A DNA stretch of 64,000 nt from Streptomyces sp. AC1-42W (GTDB lineage: Bacteria; Actinomycetota; Actinomycetes; Streptomycetales; Streptomycetaceae). Shown here piece after piece: positions 27,680 through 35,652 of this stretch; the first letter of the stretch is position 1; every line of letters begins with the position of its first letter. The position numbers and the translations under genes are program-made. Location of the stretch: assembly GCF_003248355.1 (NCBI RefSeq), contig NZ_QKWY01000002.1, positions 2,356,001 through 2,420,000 on the forward strand, given 5' to 3'. Below the pieces are notes generated by a model. That model was given only the letters and a program-made list of their open reading frames with translations. It had not been told where the DNA came from and searched no databases.

Positions 27680-28498
27680 TTACGGCTTGCGGCCGACCGC
27701 CACATAGCCCGGAGTGACGATCTCGCCGGTGCCGGGGACCGGCTCGCCCAGCTCGGGGTGCCAGGCCTCGGCGGCGACGATGCCCGGCTCCACGATCTCC
27801 AGCCCCTCGAAGAACGCGCCGAACTCGGCACGGGTGCGCGGCGCCAGGGTCAGCGTGTTGGCCCGGTACATCTCGTCCACCTGGCGCGCCTCCTCCGGGT
27901 GGAAGTCGGCGGTGATCTGCGAGATGACCATGTAGCTGCCGGGCGCGAGCACGTCGGTCAGCCGGCGCACCAGCTCGTGGGCGCCGTCCTCGTCGCTCAC
28001 GAAGTGCAGCAGCGCGATCATCGACAGGGCGACCGGGGCACTGAAGTCCAGCGTCCTGCCCGCGCGTTCGAGGATCGTGTCGACGTGGCGCGCGTCCGCC
28101 TGCACATAGTCGATGACGCCCTCGGGCGTGCCCTTGAGCAGCGCCTCGGCGTGGGCCAGCACGATCGGGTCGTTGTCGCAGTAGACGACGCGGGTGCTGG
28201 GAGCGGCCTCCTGGGCCACCTGGTGCAGGTTGGGCTCGGTGGGTATCCCGGTGCCGATGTCGAGGAACTGGCGGACGCCCTGGGCGGAGAGCCAGCGGGT
28301 GGCGCGGTGCATGAAGGCGCGGTTGATCTTCGCCATCACCGGCACGTTCGGTTCGACGGCCAGCATCTGACGGCCCATCGCCTCGTCGACCGGGTAGTTG
28401 TCCTTGCCGCCCAGGAACCAGTCGTACATCCGCGCGGGATGCGGCTTGCTGGTGTCGATGAGCGGGGTGGCGGCGGGGTCGTTCTCCGGTCGGGACAT
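27680..28498 (-). CDS. SAM-dependent methyltransferase, DUF574 family
   Basis: 272 residues of the actinobacterial family that opens with DTSKPHPARMYDWFLGGKDNYPVDEA. SAM site FLDIGTGIPTEPNLH and YCDNDPIVLAHAEALL are visible. ATG at 28498 with GGAG upstream. Members are abundant in Streptomyces; substrates are unknown. Confidence 0.9.
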   Translation of the reverse strand: MSRPENDPAATPLIDTSKPHPARMYDWFLGGKDNYPVDEAMGRQMLAVEPNVPVMAKINRAFMHRATRWLSAQGVRQFLDIGTGIPTEPNLHQVAQEAAPSTRVVYCDNDPIVLAHAEALLKGTPEGVIDYVQADARHVDTILERAGRTLDFSAPVALSMIALLHFVSDEDGAHELVRRLTDVLAPGSYMVISQITADFHPEEARQVDEMYRANTLTLAPRTRAEFGAFFEGLEIVEPGIVAAEAWHPELGEPVPGTGEIVTPGYVAVGRKP

Positions 28499-28594
28499 GG
28501 CCAACTCCTGGGTGCGGGAGGCTGCGGATGATCAGCTGGCGCCCACAATAGGCAACCTGACGACCGGACAGGCCCGGTCGGGTGCCCGAGGAGA

Positions 28595-28634
28595 GTTACC
28601 AATGCGTAACTTACTGCTGGGTTACCACCGGTAA
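28595..28634 (+). promoter_or_regulatory. Paired GTTAC/TTACC palindromes upstream of the lipase
   Basis: GTTAC-CAATGC-GTAAC at 28595-28610 and TTACC-ACC-GGTAA at 28622-28634 are two inverted repeats sharing the half-site TTAC, 56-95 bases before the lipase start. TTAC...GTAA palindromes are common operators of TetR-type repressors. The regulator is not encoded next door. Confidence 0.45.
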
Positions 28635-28689
28635 GTCCCGCTGTTAGCTTGCGCTCACCCGCCCATCGGAGCAGAGCGAGGAGTGAGCT

Positions 28690-30081
28690 GTGAGCCGCAC
28701 GGACAGCCGTTCGCGTTCCACCGTCCTGATACCCCCCACCCGCCGCCCGCGCGCCGGAGCCCTGCGGGCCGCCGCCGTCGCCGTGACCGCGGCGGCCTGC
28801 GTGGCCGCGTACGCCGCGCCCGCATCGGCCTCGGCCGGCACCGAACCGGTCGTGTCGCGGGGCGTGACCATCCCCTCCTTCTACAACCCGCCCGCCGAAC
28901 TCCCCGCCGTCAACGGCGCGCTGATCCGCACCGAGCCCCTGCCGCTCGGCCTGGACCTGCCCGGCCTGGACGGCCGCCGGATGCCCGGCACGGCGACCCG
29001 CCTCATGTACCGGTCGACCGACTCCAACGGGCAGCCGGTCGCGGTGACCGGCGCCTACATCGAGCCCTCGGCCTCCTGGAAGGGCGGCGGCGCCCGGCCG
29101 CTGGTCGCGGTGGCCTCCGGCACCATGGGCCAGGGCGACCAGTGCGCCCCCTCGCTGTCCCTGCAGCATCCGCTCTCGCTCACCCCCGAGACGGTGTCGA
29201 TCGGCTACGAGATCCTGTCCGTCTACCGGCTCCTGTCCGCCGGGATCGCCGTCGTCGTCACCGACTACGTGGGCCTCGGCACCACGGACCGGCTGCACAC
29301 CTACGTCAACCGGGTCGACGAGGGCCACGCGCTGCTGGACGCCGTCCGCGCCGCGCACCGGCTCCCCGCCACCTCGCTGACGCCCGACTCCCGGACCGGC
29401 CTGTACGGCTACAGCCAGGGCGGCGGGGCCAGCGCCTCCGCCGCCGAGCTCCAGCCCTCGTACGCCCCCGAGATCGAACTGGCCGGCACCTACGCCGGGG
29501 CGCCGCCCGCCGACCTGACCGCGACCATGAAGGGCATCGACGGCAGCGCCCTGGCCGGCGCCCTGGCCTGGTCGATCAACGGCTTCGCCCAGGCCGACCC
29601 GGATCTGCGCGACGTCGTGGAGAACAACATCAACGACGCCGGACGGGCCGCGCTGAAGGACGCCTCCACCATGTGCGTCGGCGACGCGATCCTCGGCTAC
29701 GGCTTCGCCCGAAGCACCAAGTGGACCACCAGCGGCAAGTCCCTCGGCGAGATCATCGCCGCCGAGCCCGGGGCGCGGGCCGCGCTCGACAGGCAGCGCA
29801 TCGGCACCCTCAAGCCCGCCGGCCCGGTGCGGGTGGCGACCGGCACCCAGGACGACATCGTGCCCCACAAGCAGGCCCGTCAACTCGCCGTGGACTGGTG
29901 CCGCAAGGGCGGTGACGTCACCTATGACGCCGTCATCCTGCCCAACCTCGGCGACAAGATCCTGATCAACCACATGGTGCCGCTCATCACCGACCAGGGC
30001 GACGCCATCTCCTGGATCACCGACCGCCTCGAAGGCAGGCGGTCCGTCTCCAACTGCTGGTCGATGCCGATCCAGCCCTGA
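28690..30081 (+). CDS. Secreted lipase of the fungal-type LIP family
   Basis: 463-residue alpha/beta-hydrolase. GTG at 28690 with GAGGAG upstream. A long Arg-rich leader and hydrophobic segment (RAAAVAVTAAACVAAYAAPASASA) end near residue 48. Nucleophile elbow GYSQGG, acid in GTQDDIVPH, base in INHMVPL form the expected triad. Cysteines at QCAPS and SNCWS may be paired. Hydrolyses lipid or ester substrates outside the cell. Confidence 0.9.
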   Translation: MSRTDSRSRSTVLIPPTRRPRAGALRAAAVAVTAAACVAAYAAPASASAGTEPVVSRGVTIPSFYNPPAELPAVNGALIRTEPLPLGLDLPGLDGRRMPGTATRLMYRSTDSNGQPVAVTGAYIEPSASWKGGGARPLVAVASGTMGQGDQCAPSLSLQHPLSLTPETVSIGYEILSVYRLLSAGIAVVVTDYVGLGTTDRLHTYVNRVDEGHALLDAVRAAHRLPATSLTPDSRTGLYGYSQGGGASASAAELQPSYAPEIELAGTYAGAPPADLTATMKGIDGSALAGALAWSINGFAQADPDLRDVVENNINDAGRAALKDASTMCVGDAILGYGFARSTKWTTSGKSLGEIIAAEPGARAALDRQRIGTLKPAGPVRVATGTQDDIVPHKQARQLAVDWCRKGGDVTYDAVILPNLGDKILINHMVPLITDQGDAISWITDRLEGRRSVSNCWSMPIQP

Positions 30082-30140
30082 CCCCGCCCCGGCCCGCGCG
30101 CACCGCACACAAAGCGGATGCGCGCGGGCCGGACCGCGGC

Positions 30141-30179
30141 TAGGGTCGCCGCATGAACATCGTGCAGCTCTACGGCTGA
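30141..30179 (+). promoter_or_regulatory. Possible leaderless 8-codon leader peptide before the macrolide glycosyltransferase
   Basis: TAGGGT (30141-30146), a good -10 box, lies six bases before ATG at 30153, so a transcript would start at or next to that ATG. The open frame 30153-30179 reads MNIVQLYG and stops. Directly after it the RNA can fold: CGGACGGG (30182-30189) pairs with 30204-30211, competing with a G5C/GC5 hairpin at 30187-30200. The resistance-type gene starts 133 bases later. The layout resembles translation-coupled attenuators. No -35 is obvious. Confidence 0.4.
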
Positions 30180-30312
30180 CGCGGACGGGGGCACGCCCCC
30201 GGTCCCGTCCGGCACACCGCGTACGCGCGCCCACCCCCAGGCACCGCCGGGGTGGCGACGCGCCGGTTCGCCGTATCCACTTCCGCCGCAGAACTGAAAC
30301 GAGTGATCCCTC

Positions 30313-31494
30313 ATGTCATCCCGCCGCGCCCACATCGCCATGGTCGGCATCCCCGCCGTGAGCCATGTCCTGCCGAGCATCGAGATCATCCGCGAACTGG
30401 TCGCACGCGGCCACCGCGTCACCTACGCCAACGACCCGCTGATGGCCGAGCGCATCGAGGCCACCGGCGCCACCTTCGTCCCGTACGAGTCGCACCTCCC
30501 GGTCGGCGACCACAACTGGCCGGACGACCCCATCGCCGCCATGGGCCTCTTCCTGGACGACGCCGTGCGGGCCCTGCCGCAACTGCGCGCCGTCTACGAC
30601 CGCGACCCGGCGGACCTGTACCTGTACGACATCGGCGCCTACCCGGCACGGGTGCTGGCCGAGTCCCAGAACCGCCGGCTGATGCAGTTCTCGCCCACCT
30701 TCGTGGGCTGGCGGAGCTACGCGGAGGACGTCGCCGCCCACCTCTGGGCGCTGCCGGGGGCCGACGCCTACCGGGCGAGGTTCACCGAGTGGCTCGCGGG
30801 CTGCGGGGCGACCACGCTGGACATGGAGGACTTCGTCGGCCGCCCCGCCGACACCCTGGCCCTGATCCCGAAGGCGATGCAGCCGCACGCCGACGACGTG
30901 GACACCGACACGGTCACCTTCGTCGGGCCGTGCTTCGCGGGGCGCGGCGAGGAGCAGACCTGGACCCGGCCCGCCGGGGCGGAGCGGGTGCTGCTGATCT
31001 CGCTCGGCTCCGCTTACACCAACCGGCCCGAGTTCTACCGCAGTTGCCTGGCGGCCTTCGGTGACCTGGCCGGGTGGCACGTGGTGCTCCAGATCGGCAA
31101 GCAGACGGACCCGGCGGAGCTGGGCACCGTCCCCGGCAACGTCGAGGTGCACCGTTGGGTGCCGCAGCTGGCGATCCTCCGGCAGGCGGACGCCTTCATC
31201 ACGCACGCCGGGATGGGCGGCAGCTCCGAGGGCCTGTACAGCGGGGTGCCCATGATCGCGGTCCCGCAGGGCGTCGACCAGTTCATGAACGCCGACAGAC
31301 TGGTCGAGCTGGGCGTGGCCCGCCGCATCGACACCGACGATGCCACCCCGCAGGCGTTGCGCGAAGCCCTCGACGCGCTCGTCGGGGACCCCGAGGTAGC
31401 CCGCCGGTCGGCACGGCTGCGCGACGACGCCCGCGCGGAGGGCGGCACCCGGCGGGCCGCCGACCTGGTGGAGGAGCTGCTCGGCCGAAGCTGA
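30313..31494 (+). CDS. mgt: Macrolide glycosyltransferase (UDP-glucosyltransferase, GT1)
   Basis: 393-residue GT-B enzyme of the MgtA/OleD group that inactivates macrolides by glucosylation. N-terminal acceptor domain MVGIPAVSHVLPSIEIIRELVARGHRVTYA with the catalytic His in AVSH; C-terminal donor signature HRWVPQLAILRQADAFITHAGMGGSSEGL...GVPMIAVPQGVDQF. ATG at 30313. Streptomyces use such enzymes for self-protection. A short leader frame and hairpins precede it and a strong terminator follows. Confidence 0.9.
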   Translation: MSSRRAHIAMVGIPAVSHVLPSIEIIRELVARGHRVTYANDPLMAERIEATGATFVPYESHLPVGDHNWPDDPIAAMGLFLDDAVRALPQLRAVYDRDPADLYLYDIGAYPARVLAESQNRRLMQFSPTFVGWRSYAEDVAAHLWALPGADAYRARFTEWLAGCGATTLDMEDFVGRPADTLALIPKAMQPHADDVDTDTVTFVGPCFAGRGEEQTWTRPAGAERVLLISLGSAYTNRPEFYRSCLAAFGDLAGWHVVLQIGKQTDPAELGTVPGNVEVHRWVPQLAILRQADAFITHAGMGGSSEGLYSGVPMIAVPQGVDQFMNADRLVELGVARRIDTDDATPQALREALDALVGDPEVARRSARLRDDARAEGGTRRAADLVEELLGRS

Positions 31495-31501
31495 AACGGC
31501 G

Positions 31502-31548
31502 CCGGCCGGGGCGGTGAACGCGATCTCCGCGTTCACCGCCCCGGCCGG
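31502..31548. terminator. Long bidirectional terminator between mgt and etfA
   Basis: A 21-bp perfect stem (31502-31522 with 31528-31548) closing a five-base loop ATCTC. It sits between the convergent mgt and etfA genes, 8 bases after the mgt stop and 21 before the end of etfA. Confidence 0.9.
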
Positions 31549-31568
31549 ACCCGGCAGTTGAGGGGCCG

Positions 31569-32531
31569 TCAGCCCTTGCGGGTGTTGATCTCCTCGGTGA
31601 GCTGGGGCACGACGTCGAAGAGGTCGCCGACGACGCCGTAGTCGACGAGGTCGAAGATCGGGGCCTCGGGGTCCTTGTTGACCGCGACGATCGTCTTCGA
31701 GGTCTGCATCCCCGCCCGGTGCTGGATCGCACCCGAGATGCCCGACGCGATGTACAGCTGCGGGGAGACCGACTTGCCGGTCTGGCCGACCTGGTTGGTG
31801 TGCGGGTACCAGCCCGCGTCCACCGCGGCCCGCGACGCGCCCACCGCGGCACCCAGCGAGTCCGCCAGCGCCTCGATCACCGCGAAGTTCTCCGCACCGT
31901 TCACCCCACGCCCACCGGAGACCACGATCGCCGCCTCCGTCAGCTCCGGACGGCCCGTCGACTCACGCGGCGTACGCGAGAGCACCTTCGTGCCCGACGC
32001 GGCGGCGGAGAACTCCACCGCCAGCTCCTCCACCGCACCCGCACCCTGAACCGGCTCGACGGGCGCCGAGTTCGGCTTCACCGTGATCACCGGCGTGCCG
32101 TGCGTGATCCGGGACTTCGTGGTGAACGAGGCGGCGAACACCGACTGCGTCGCCACCACACCCTGCTCACCGGCCTCGACGTCGACCGCGTCGGTGATGA
32201 TCCCCGACCCGATCCGCACGGCGAGCCGGGCGGCGATCTCCTTGCCCTCCGCCGACGACGACACCAGCACCGCCACCGGCGACACGGCGGCGTGGGCGGC
32301 CTGGAGCGCGTCCACCTTCGGCACGACGAGATAGTCGCCGAACTCGGAGGCCTCCGACACGAGAACCTTCACCGCGCCGTGCCCGGCCAGCACATCCGCC
32401 GTCCCGGCGGCACCCGCGCCCACCGCGACCGCGACCGGGTCGCCGATCCGCCGCGCGAGCGTCAGCAGCTCCAGCGCCGGCTTACGGACCGCACCATTCA
32501 CATGATCGACAAAGACGAGAACTTCAGCCAT
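31569..32531 (-). CDS. etfA: Electron transfer flavoprotein alpha subunit
   Basis: 320 residues. Carries the FAD-binding C-terminal domain with VVSGGRGV, GASRAAVDAGWYPHTNQVGQTGK and IASGISGAIQHRAGM. With EtfB it accepts electrons from acyl-CoA dehydrogenases and passes them to the quinone pool. ATG at 32531, 56 bases after etfB. Confidence 0.96.
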   Translation of the reverse strand: MAEVLVFVDHVNGAVRKPALELLTLARRIGDPVAVAVGAGAAGTADVLAGHGAVKVLVSEASEFGDYLVVPKVDALQAAHAAVSPVAVLVSSSAEGKEIAARLAVRIGSGIITDAVDVEAGEQGVVATQSVFAASFTTKSRITHGTPVITVKPNSAPVEPVQGAGAVEELAVEFSAAASGTKVLSRTPRESTGRPELTEAAIVVSGGRGVNGAENFAVIEALADSLGAAVGASRAAVDAGWYPHTNQVGQTGKSVSPQLYIASGISGAIQHRAGMQTSKTIVAVNKDPEAPIFDLVDYGVVGDLFDVVPQLTEEINTRKG

Positions 32532-32587
32532 CGGACTTCCCTACTCCTGCACATCAGCGACAACGACCACGACCACGAACCCGCGGA

Positions 32588-33373
32588 CTAGATGAACTTC
32601 TGACCGGCCAGGAACTCGGCCAGCCGCTTGCCGCCCTCGCCCTCGTCCTTCACGATCGTGCCCGCGGTGCGGGCCGGGCGCTCCGTCGCGGAGTCGACCA
32701 CGCTCCAGGCACCCGCCAGGCCCACCTGTTCGGCGTCGATGCCCAGGTCGTCCAGGTCCAGGGACGTCACCGGCTTCTTCTTCGCCGCCATGATCCCCTT
32801 GAACGAGGGGTAACGCGCCTCACCGGACTGGTCGGTCACCGACACCACCGCCGGCAGCGACGCCTCCAGCTCCTCCGACGCACTGTCCCCGTCCCGGCGA
32901 CCCCGCACCACACCACCCTCGACCGACACCTGCGACAGCAGCGTCACCTGCGGCACACCCAGCCGCTCCGCCAGCAGCGCCGGAACCACACCCATCGACC
33001 CGTCCGTCGACGCCATCCCCGAAACCACCAGGTCGTACCCGGTCTCCTCCAGCGCCCTCGCCAGCACCAGCGACGTCCCCAGCGCATCCGTCCCGTGCAG
33101 ATCGTCGTCCTCGACGTGAACCGCCTTGTCCGCACCCATCGACAACGCCTTGCGCAACGCGTCCCTGGCGTCCTCCGGACCCACCGTCAACACGGTGACC
33201 TCCGCGTCATCGGCCGCCTCCGCGATCTGCAACGCCTGCTCGACCGCGTACTCGTCCAGCTCCGACAGCAGACCGTCCACGTCCTCACGGTCCAACGTCA
33301 GGTCATCGGCGAAATGCCGGTCACCGGTCGCGTCGGGCACGTACTTCACACAGACAACGATCCTCAAGCTCAC
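32588..33373 (-). CDS. etfB: Electron transfer flavoprotein beta subunit
   Basis: 261 residues, opening with IVVCVKYVPD; the AMP-binding region (LTVGPEDARDALRKALSMGADKAVHV) and the dehydrogenase-recognition stretch are present. GTG at 33373 with GGGAGA upstream. First gene of the etfBA operon. Its promoter region holds two palindromes that also appear twice on the other side of the divergent TetR gene. Confidence 0.96.
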   Translation of the reverse strand: MSLRIVVCVKYVPDATGDRHFADDLTLDREDVDGLLSELDEYAVEQALQIAEAADDAEVTVLTVGPEDARDALRKALSMGADKAVHVEDDDLHGTDALGTSLVLARALEETGYDLVVSGMASTDGSMGVVPALLAERLGVPQVTLLSQVSVEGGVVRGRRDGDSASEELEASLPAVVSVTDQSGEARYPSFKGIMAAKKKPVTSLDLDDLGIDAEQVGLAGAWSVVDSATERPARTAGTIVKDEGEGGKRLAEFLAGQKFI

Positions 33374-33416
33374 GCCGGCTCTCCCTGTACCTGGTGGTGT
33401 CCTGCGGGAATCCTAT

Positions 33417-33451
33417 GGCACTCAGTACCCTTCGTAAAGGTACCCAGTGTC
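33417..33451. promoter_or_regulatory. Tandem TetR-type operators between etfB and the TetR gene
   Basis: GGCACTCAGTACC at 33417-33429 and GGTACCCAGTGTC at 33439-33451 are two copies of a GGCACTNAGTGCC-type palindrome, 22 bases apart (two helical turns). Between divergent etfB and the regulator they could control both. The same pair occurs at 34267-34302. Confidence 0.75.
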
Positions 33452-33482
33452 GGCGGACCGTATTCGGTGTTACGTTTCCGGC

Positions 33483-34235
33483 ATGACCGAAGACCGCCGA
33501 CCGGCCAAGAAGCCCCCCATGCGTGACGTGCTCGCCGAGGCGGCCTTCGCGCTCTTCCTGGAGCGCGGCTTCGAGCGGACCACGGTGGACGACATCGTCG
33601 CCCGCGCCGGCGTGGGGCGGCGGTCGTTCTTCCGCTACTTCCCCTCGAAGGAGGACGCGGTCTTCCCGGACCACGAGCGGTGCCTCGCGGACATGACCGC
33701 GTTCCTGGCCGCCGCCGAGGACGGCGACCCCGTCGGCACGGTGTGCGACGCGGCCCGTCTGGTGCTGCGGATGTACGCCGAGAACCCGGAGTTCTCCGTA
33801 CAGCGCTACCGGCTCACCCGCGAGGTGCCCGGACTGCGGACGTACGAGCTGTCCGTGGTGCGCCGTTACGAGCGGACCCTCGCCGGCTATCTGGAGCGGC
33901 GCTGGGCGCGCGACCCGGACGCCGGTCCCGACGCGCCCCTGCGGGCCGAGGTGATCGCGGCCTCGGTGGTCGCCGCGCACAACAACGGGCTGCGGTCCTG
34001 GCTGCGTTCGGGCGGCGAGGGCGACGCGGGCGCCGAGGTGGACCGGGCGCTGGAGCTGGTGCGTACGGTCTGGAGCGCGGCGGACGGGCGGCCGGCCGCG
34101 CCCGCACAGGCCCCCGCGCCCGTGTCCGCCGGAGTTCCGGTGGGCGACGACGAGGTGATCGTCATGGTGGCGCGCAAGGGCGCTCCGATGTGGCGCGTGG
34201 TGCAGCACGTGGAGGCCGCGCTCGGCGGCGCGTGA
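33483..34235 (+). CDS. TetR-family transcriptional regulator
   Basis: 250 residues. N-terminal helix-turn-helix MRDVLAEAAFALFLERGFERTTVDDIVARAGVGRRSFFRYFPSKED is textbook TetR; the ligand domain follows, and an unusual C-terminal extension of about 45 residues (VPVGDDEVIVMVARKGAPMWRVVQHVEAALGG) comes after an Ala-Pro linker. ATG at 33483. Paired operators flank both ends of the gene, so it probably represses itself, etfBA and the following DUF35 gene, sensing an acyl-CoA or fatty acid (inference). Confidence 0.9.
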   Translation: MTEDRRPAKKPPMRDVLAEAAFALFLERGFERTTVDDIVARAGVGRRSFFRYFPSKEDAVFPDHERCLADMTAFLAAAEDGDPVGTVCDAARLVLRMYAENPEFSVQRYRLTREVPGLRTYELSVVRRYERTLAGYLERRWARDPDAGPDAPLRAEVIAASVVAAHNNGLRSWLRSGGEGDAGAEVDRALELVRTVWSAADGRPAAPAQAPAPVSAGVPVGDDEVIVMVARKGAPMWRVVQHVEAALGGA

Positions 34236-34266
34236 CGCCCGGACGAGAGCCACATCACGGATTCGC

Positions 34267-34302
34267 GGCACTCAGTGCCTTTACTTCGCGGAACTTAGTG
34301 CC
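34267..34302. promoter_or_regulatory. Second pair of TetR-type operators, upstream of the DUF35 gene
   Basis: GGCACTCAGTGCC at 34267-34279 (perfect palindrome) and GGAACTTAGTGCC at 34290-34302, starts 23 bases apart. Same motif and spacing as 33417-33451. They lie 66-101 bases before the DUF35 start. Confidence 0.75.
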
Positions 34303-34367
34303 ATACGGTGCCGCTGTGCCGCTGCCGAAGGTGCGGCGCGTACCGAGTCGAGCGCGGGAGGCGGAAC

Positions 34368-34769
34368 GTGTTCAGTACCGGAATCGATGTGGGGCCGGCG
34401 GCCCGGGAAACAGTTCAGCCGCACAGCCAGGAAGGGCTGGTCTACCAGGTGTGCCGCTGGTGCGGCACGGCGTCCTTCCGCAAACTCCTGTGCCCCGTCT
34501 GCGCGTCGAGCGATCTGGAGTCCGCGCGGAGCGAGGGGTACGGCGTCGTCGTACGCTCCAACGTCGTCAACCGCTACTCGCGCGTGATGCGCAACGAGTC
34601 CCTGGTCCGCTTCCCCGAAGGCTTCGTCTACCGCTGCCGGATCGTGGGAGCCGCCCCGCACCTGGTGAACGTGGGCGACCGGGTCAGGCCGGCCGGCGGC
34701 AGGACGTCGGTGTCCGGCGAGGTCGTACTGGAACTCTGCGACCCGCCCGGCGCCTCCAGCTGGTACTGA
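34368..34769 (+). CDS. Zn-ribbon OB-fold (DUF35) protein
   Basis: 133 residues. Rubredoxin-like zinc ribbon (VCRWCGTASFRKLLCPVC) followed by an OB fold (GYGVVVRSNVVNRYS...VNVGDRVRPAGG). Such proteins partner thiolase-like or acyl-CoA enzymes as a putative acyl-CoA binding subunit. GTG at 34368 with GGGAGG upstream. Paired TetR operators upstream tie it to the etf locus. The gene that normally follows may have been lost, since the next sequence is a truncated xyloglucanase. Confidence 0.82.
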   Translation: MFSTGIDVGPAARETVQPHSQEGLVYQVCRWCGTASFRKLLCPVCASSDLESARSEGYGVVVRSNVVNRYSRVMRNESLVRFPEGFVYRCRIVGAAPHLVNVGDRVRPAGGRTSVSGEVVLELCDPPGASSWY

Positions 34770-34869
34770 GCGCGGACTGTTTCCGGAGAGCGCAGTACGG
34801 CGAGAACGCGCCGGCGGCGGGAGGCCGGCCGTGCGAGCGGCCGCCGACTCGGCTACACCACTCGCACCT

Positions 34870-35103
34870 CGTGCAGCCACGGACAACGGCGCCAACTGGT
34901 TCCAGGGCTCCGAGCCGTCCGGGGTGACCGGCGGCGGCACGGTCGCGGCGGCGGCCGACGCGAGCGGCTTCGTCTGGAGCCCCGAGGGCGCCGGCGTCCA
35001 CCACACGACCGGGTACGGCAGTTCGTGGTCGGCGTCCACCGGGATTCCGCAGGGCGCGACGGTCGAGTCGGACCGCGCGAACCCGAAGAAGTTCTACCTC
35101 TGA
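34870..35103 (+). pseudogene. GH74 xyloglucanase, internal fragment truncated at both ends
   Basis: The frame TDNGANWFQGSEPSG...GTVAAAADASGFVWSPEG...YGSSWSAS matches the second beta-propeller of GH74 xyloglucanases. The first roughly 450 residues are missing: homology begins abruptly near 34870 after unrelated sequence. It ends at NPKKFYL where the IS200/IS605 element begins and a stop codon is formed at the junction. The rest of the gene resumes at 38690. Confidence 0.82.
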
Positions 35104-35124
35104 TCTTGCGCAGTGCTCCGCCCT

Positions 35125-35628
35125 TCAGGGCGGGGGTGAAGCGCATCCTTGGCCCGGAGCCGCGAAGCGGCGGAGTTCGCTATGGCTCCGGGGTGACGGT
35201 CGGATGGGCCGCTTCTGGTTCTCGATGTACTGCTTGACCACGGTCAGCGGTGGGCCGTCGCAGGAGCCTGCGAAGTAGGAGCCGGACCAGAAGTGTCCGC
35301 CCCACAGGTGCCGGCGGACATGGGAGTCGTACTCCTTGCGCAGCAGCCGGGCCGAGACGCCCTTGAGGGAGTTGACCAGCCTGGAGAGCTGGACCTTGGG
35401 CGGGTAGTGCACGAGAAGGTGCACGTGGTCGTCCTCGCCGTTGAACTGTTTCAGCTCGGCCTCGAAGTCCGAGCACACCTCACGCATGATCTCTTCGCAC
35501 CGCGTCAGCATGGCGTCGGTCATGGCCTTGCGCCGGTACTTCGTAACGAAAACCAAGTGGACGTGCAGGTTGTAGACGACGTGACGCCCGGTGCGAACGT
35601 CCGGATTTGGATTCCATCGTGGTGACAT
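35125..35628 (-). CDS. tnpA: IS200/IS605 Y1 (HUH) transposase TnpA
   Basis: 167 residues. The HUH motif is DDHVHLLVHYP and the catalytic tyrosine is in VKQYIENQK. ATG at 35628, only 15-24 bases from the divergent tnpB start, so promoters overlap. The last about 25 residues (PRSHSELRRFAAPG...) read into the left end and are longer than usual. It cuts and joins single-stranded ends as a dimer. Looks intact. Confidence 0.93.
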   Translation of the reverse strand: MSPRWNPNPDVRTGRHVVYNLHVHLVFVTKYRRKAMTDAMLTRCEEIMREVCSDFEAELKQFNGEDDHVHLLVHYPPKVQLSRLVNSLKGVSARLLRKEYDSHVRRHLWGGHFWSGSYFAGSCDGPPLTVVKQYIENQKRPIRPSPRSHSELRRFAAPGQGCASPPP

Positions 35629-35652
35629 AAACCAAAGGGTATAGTGATCAAC

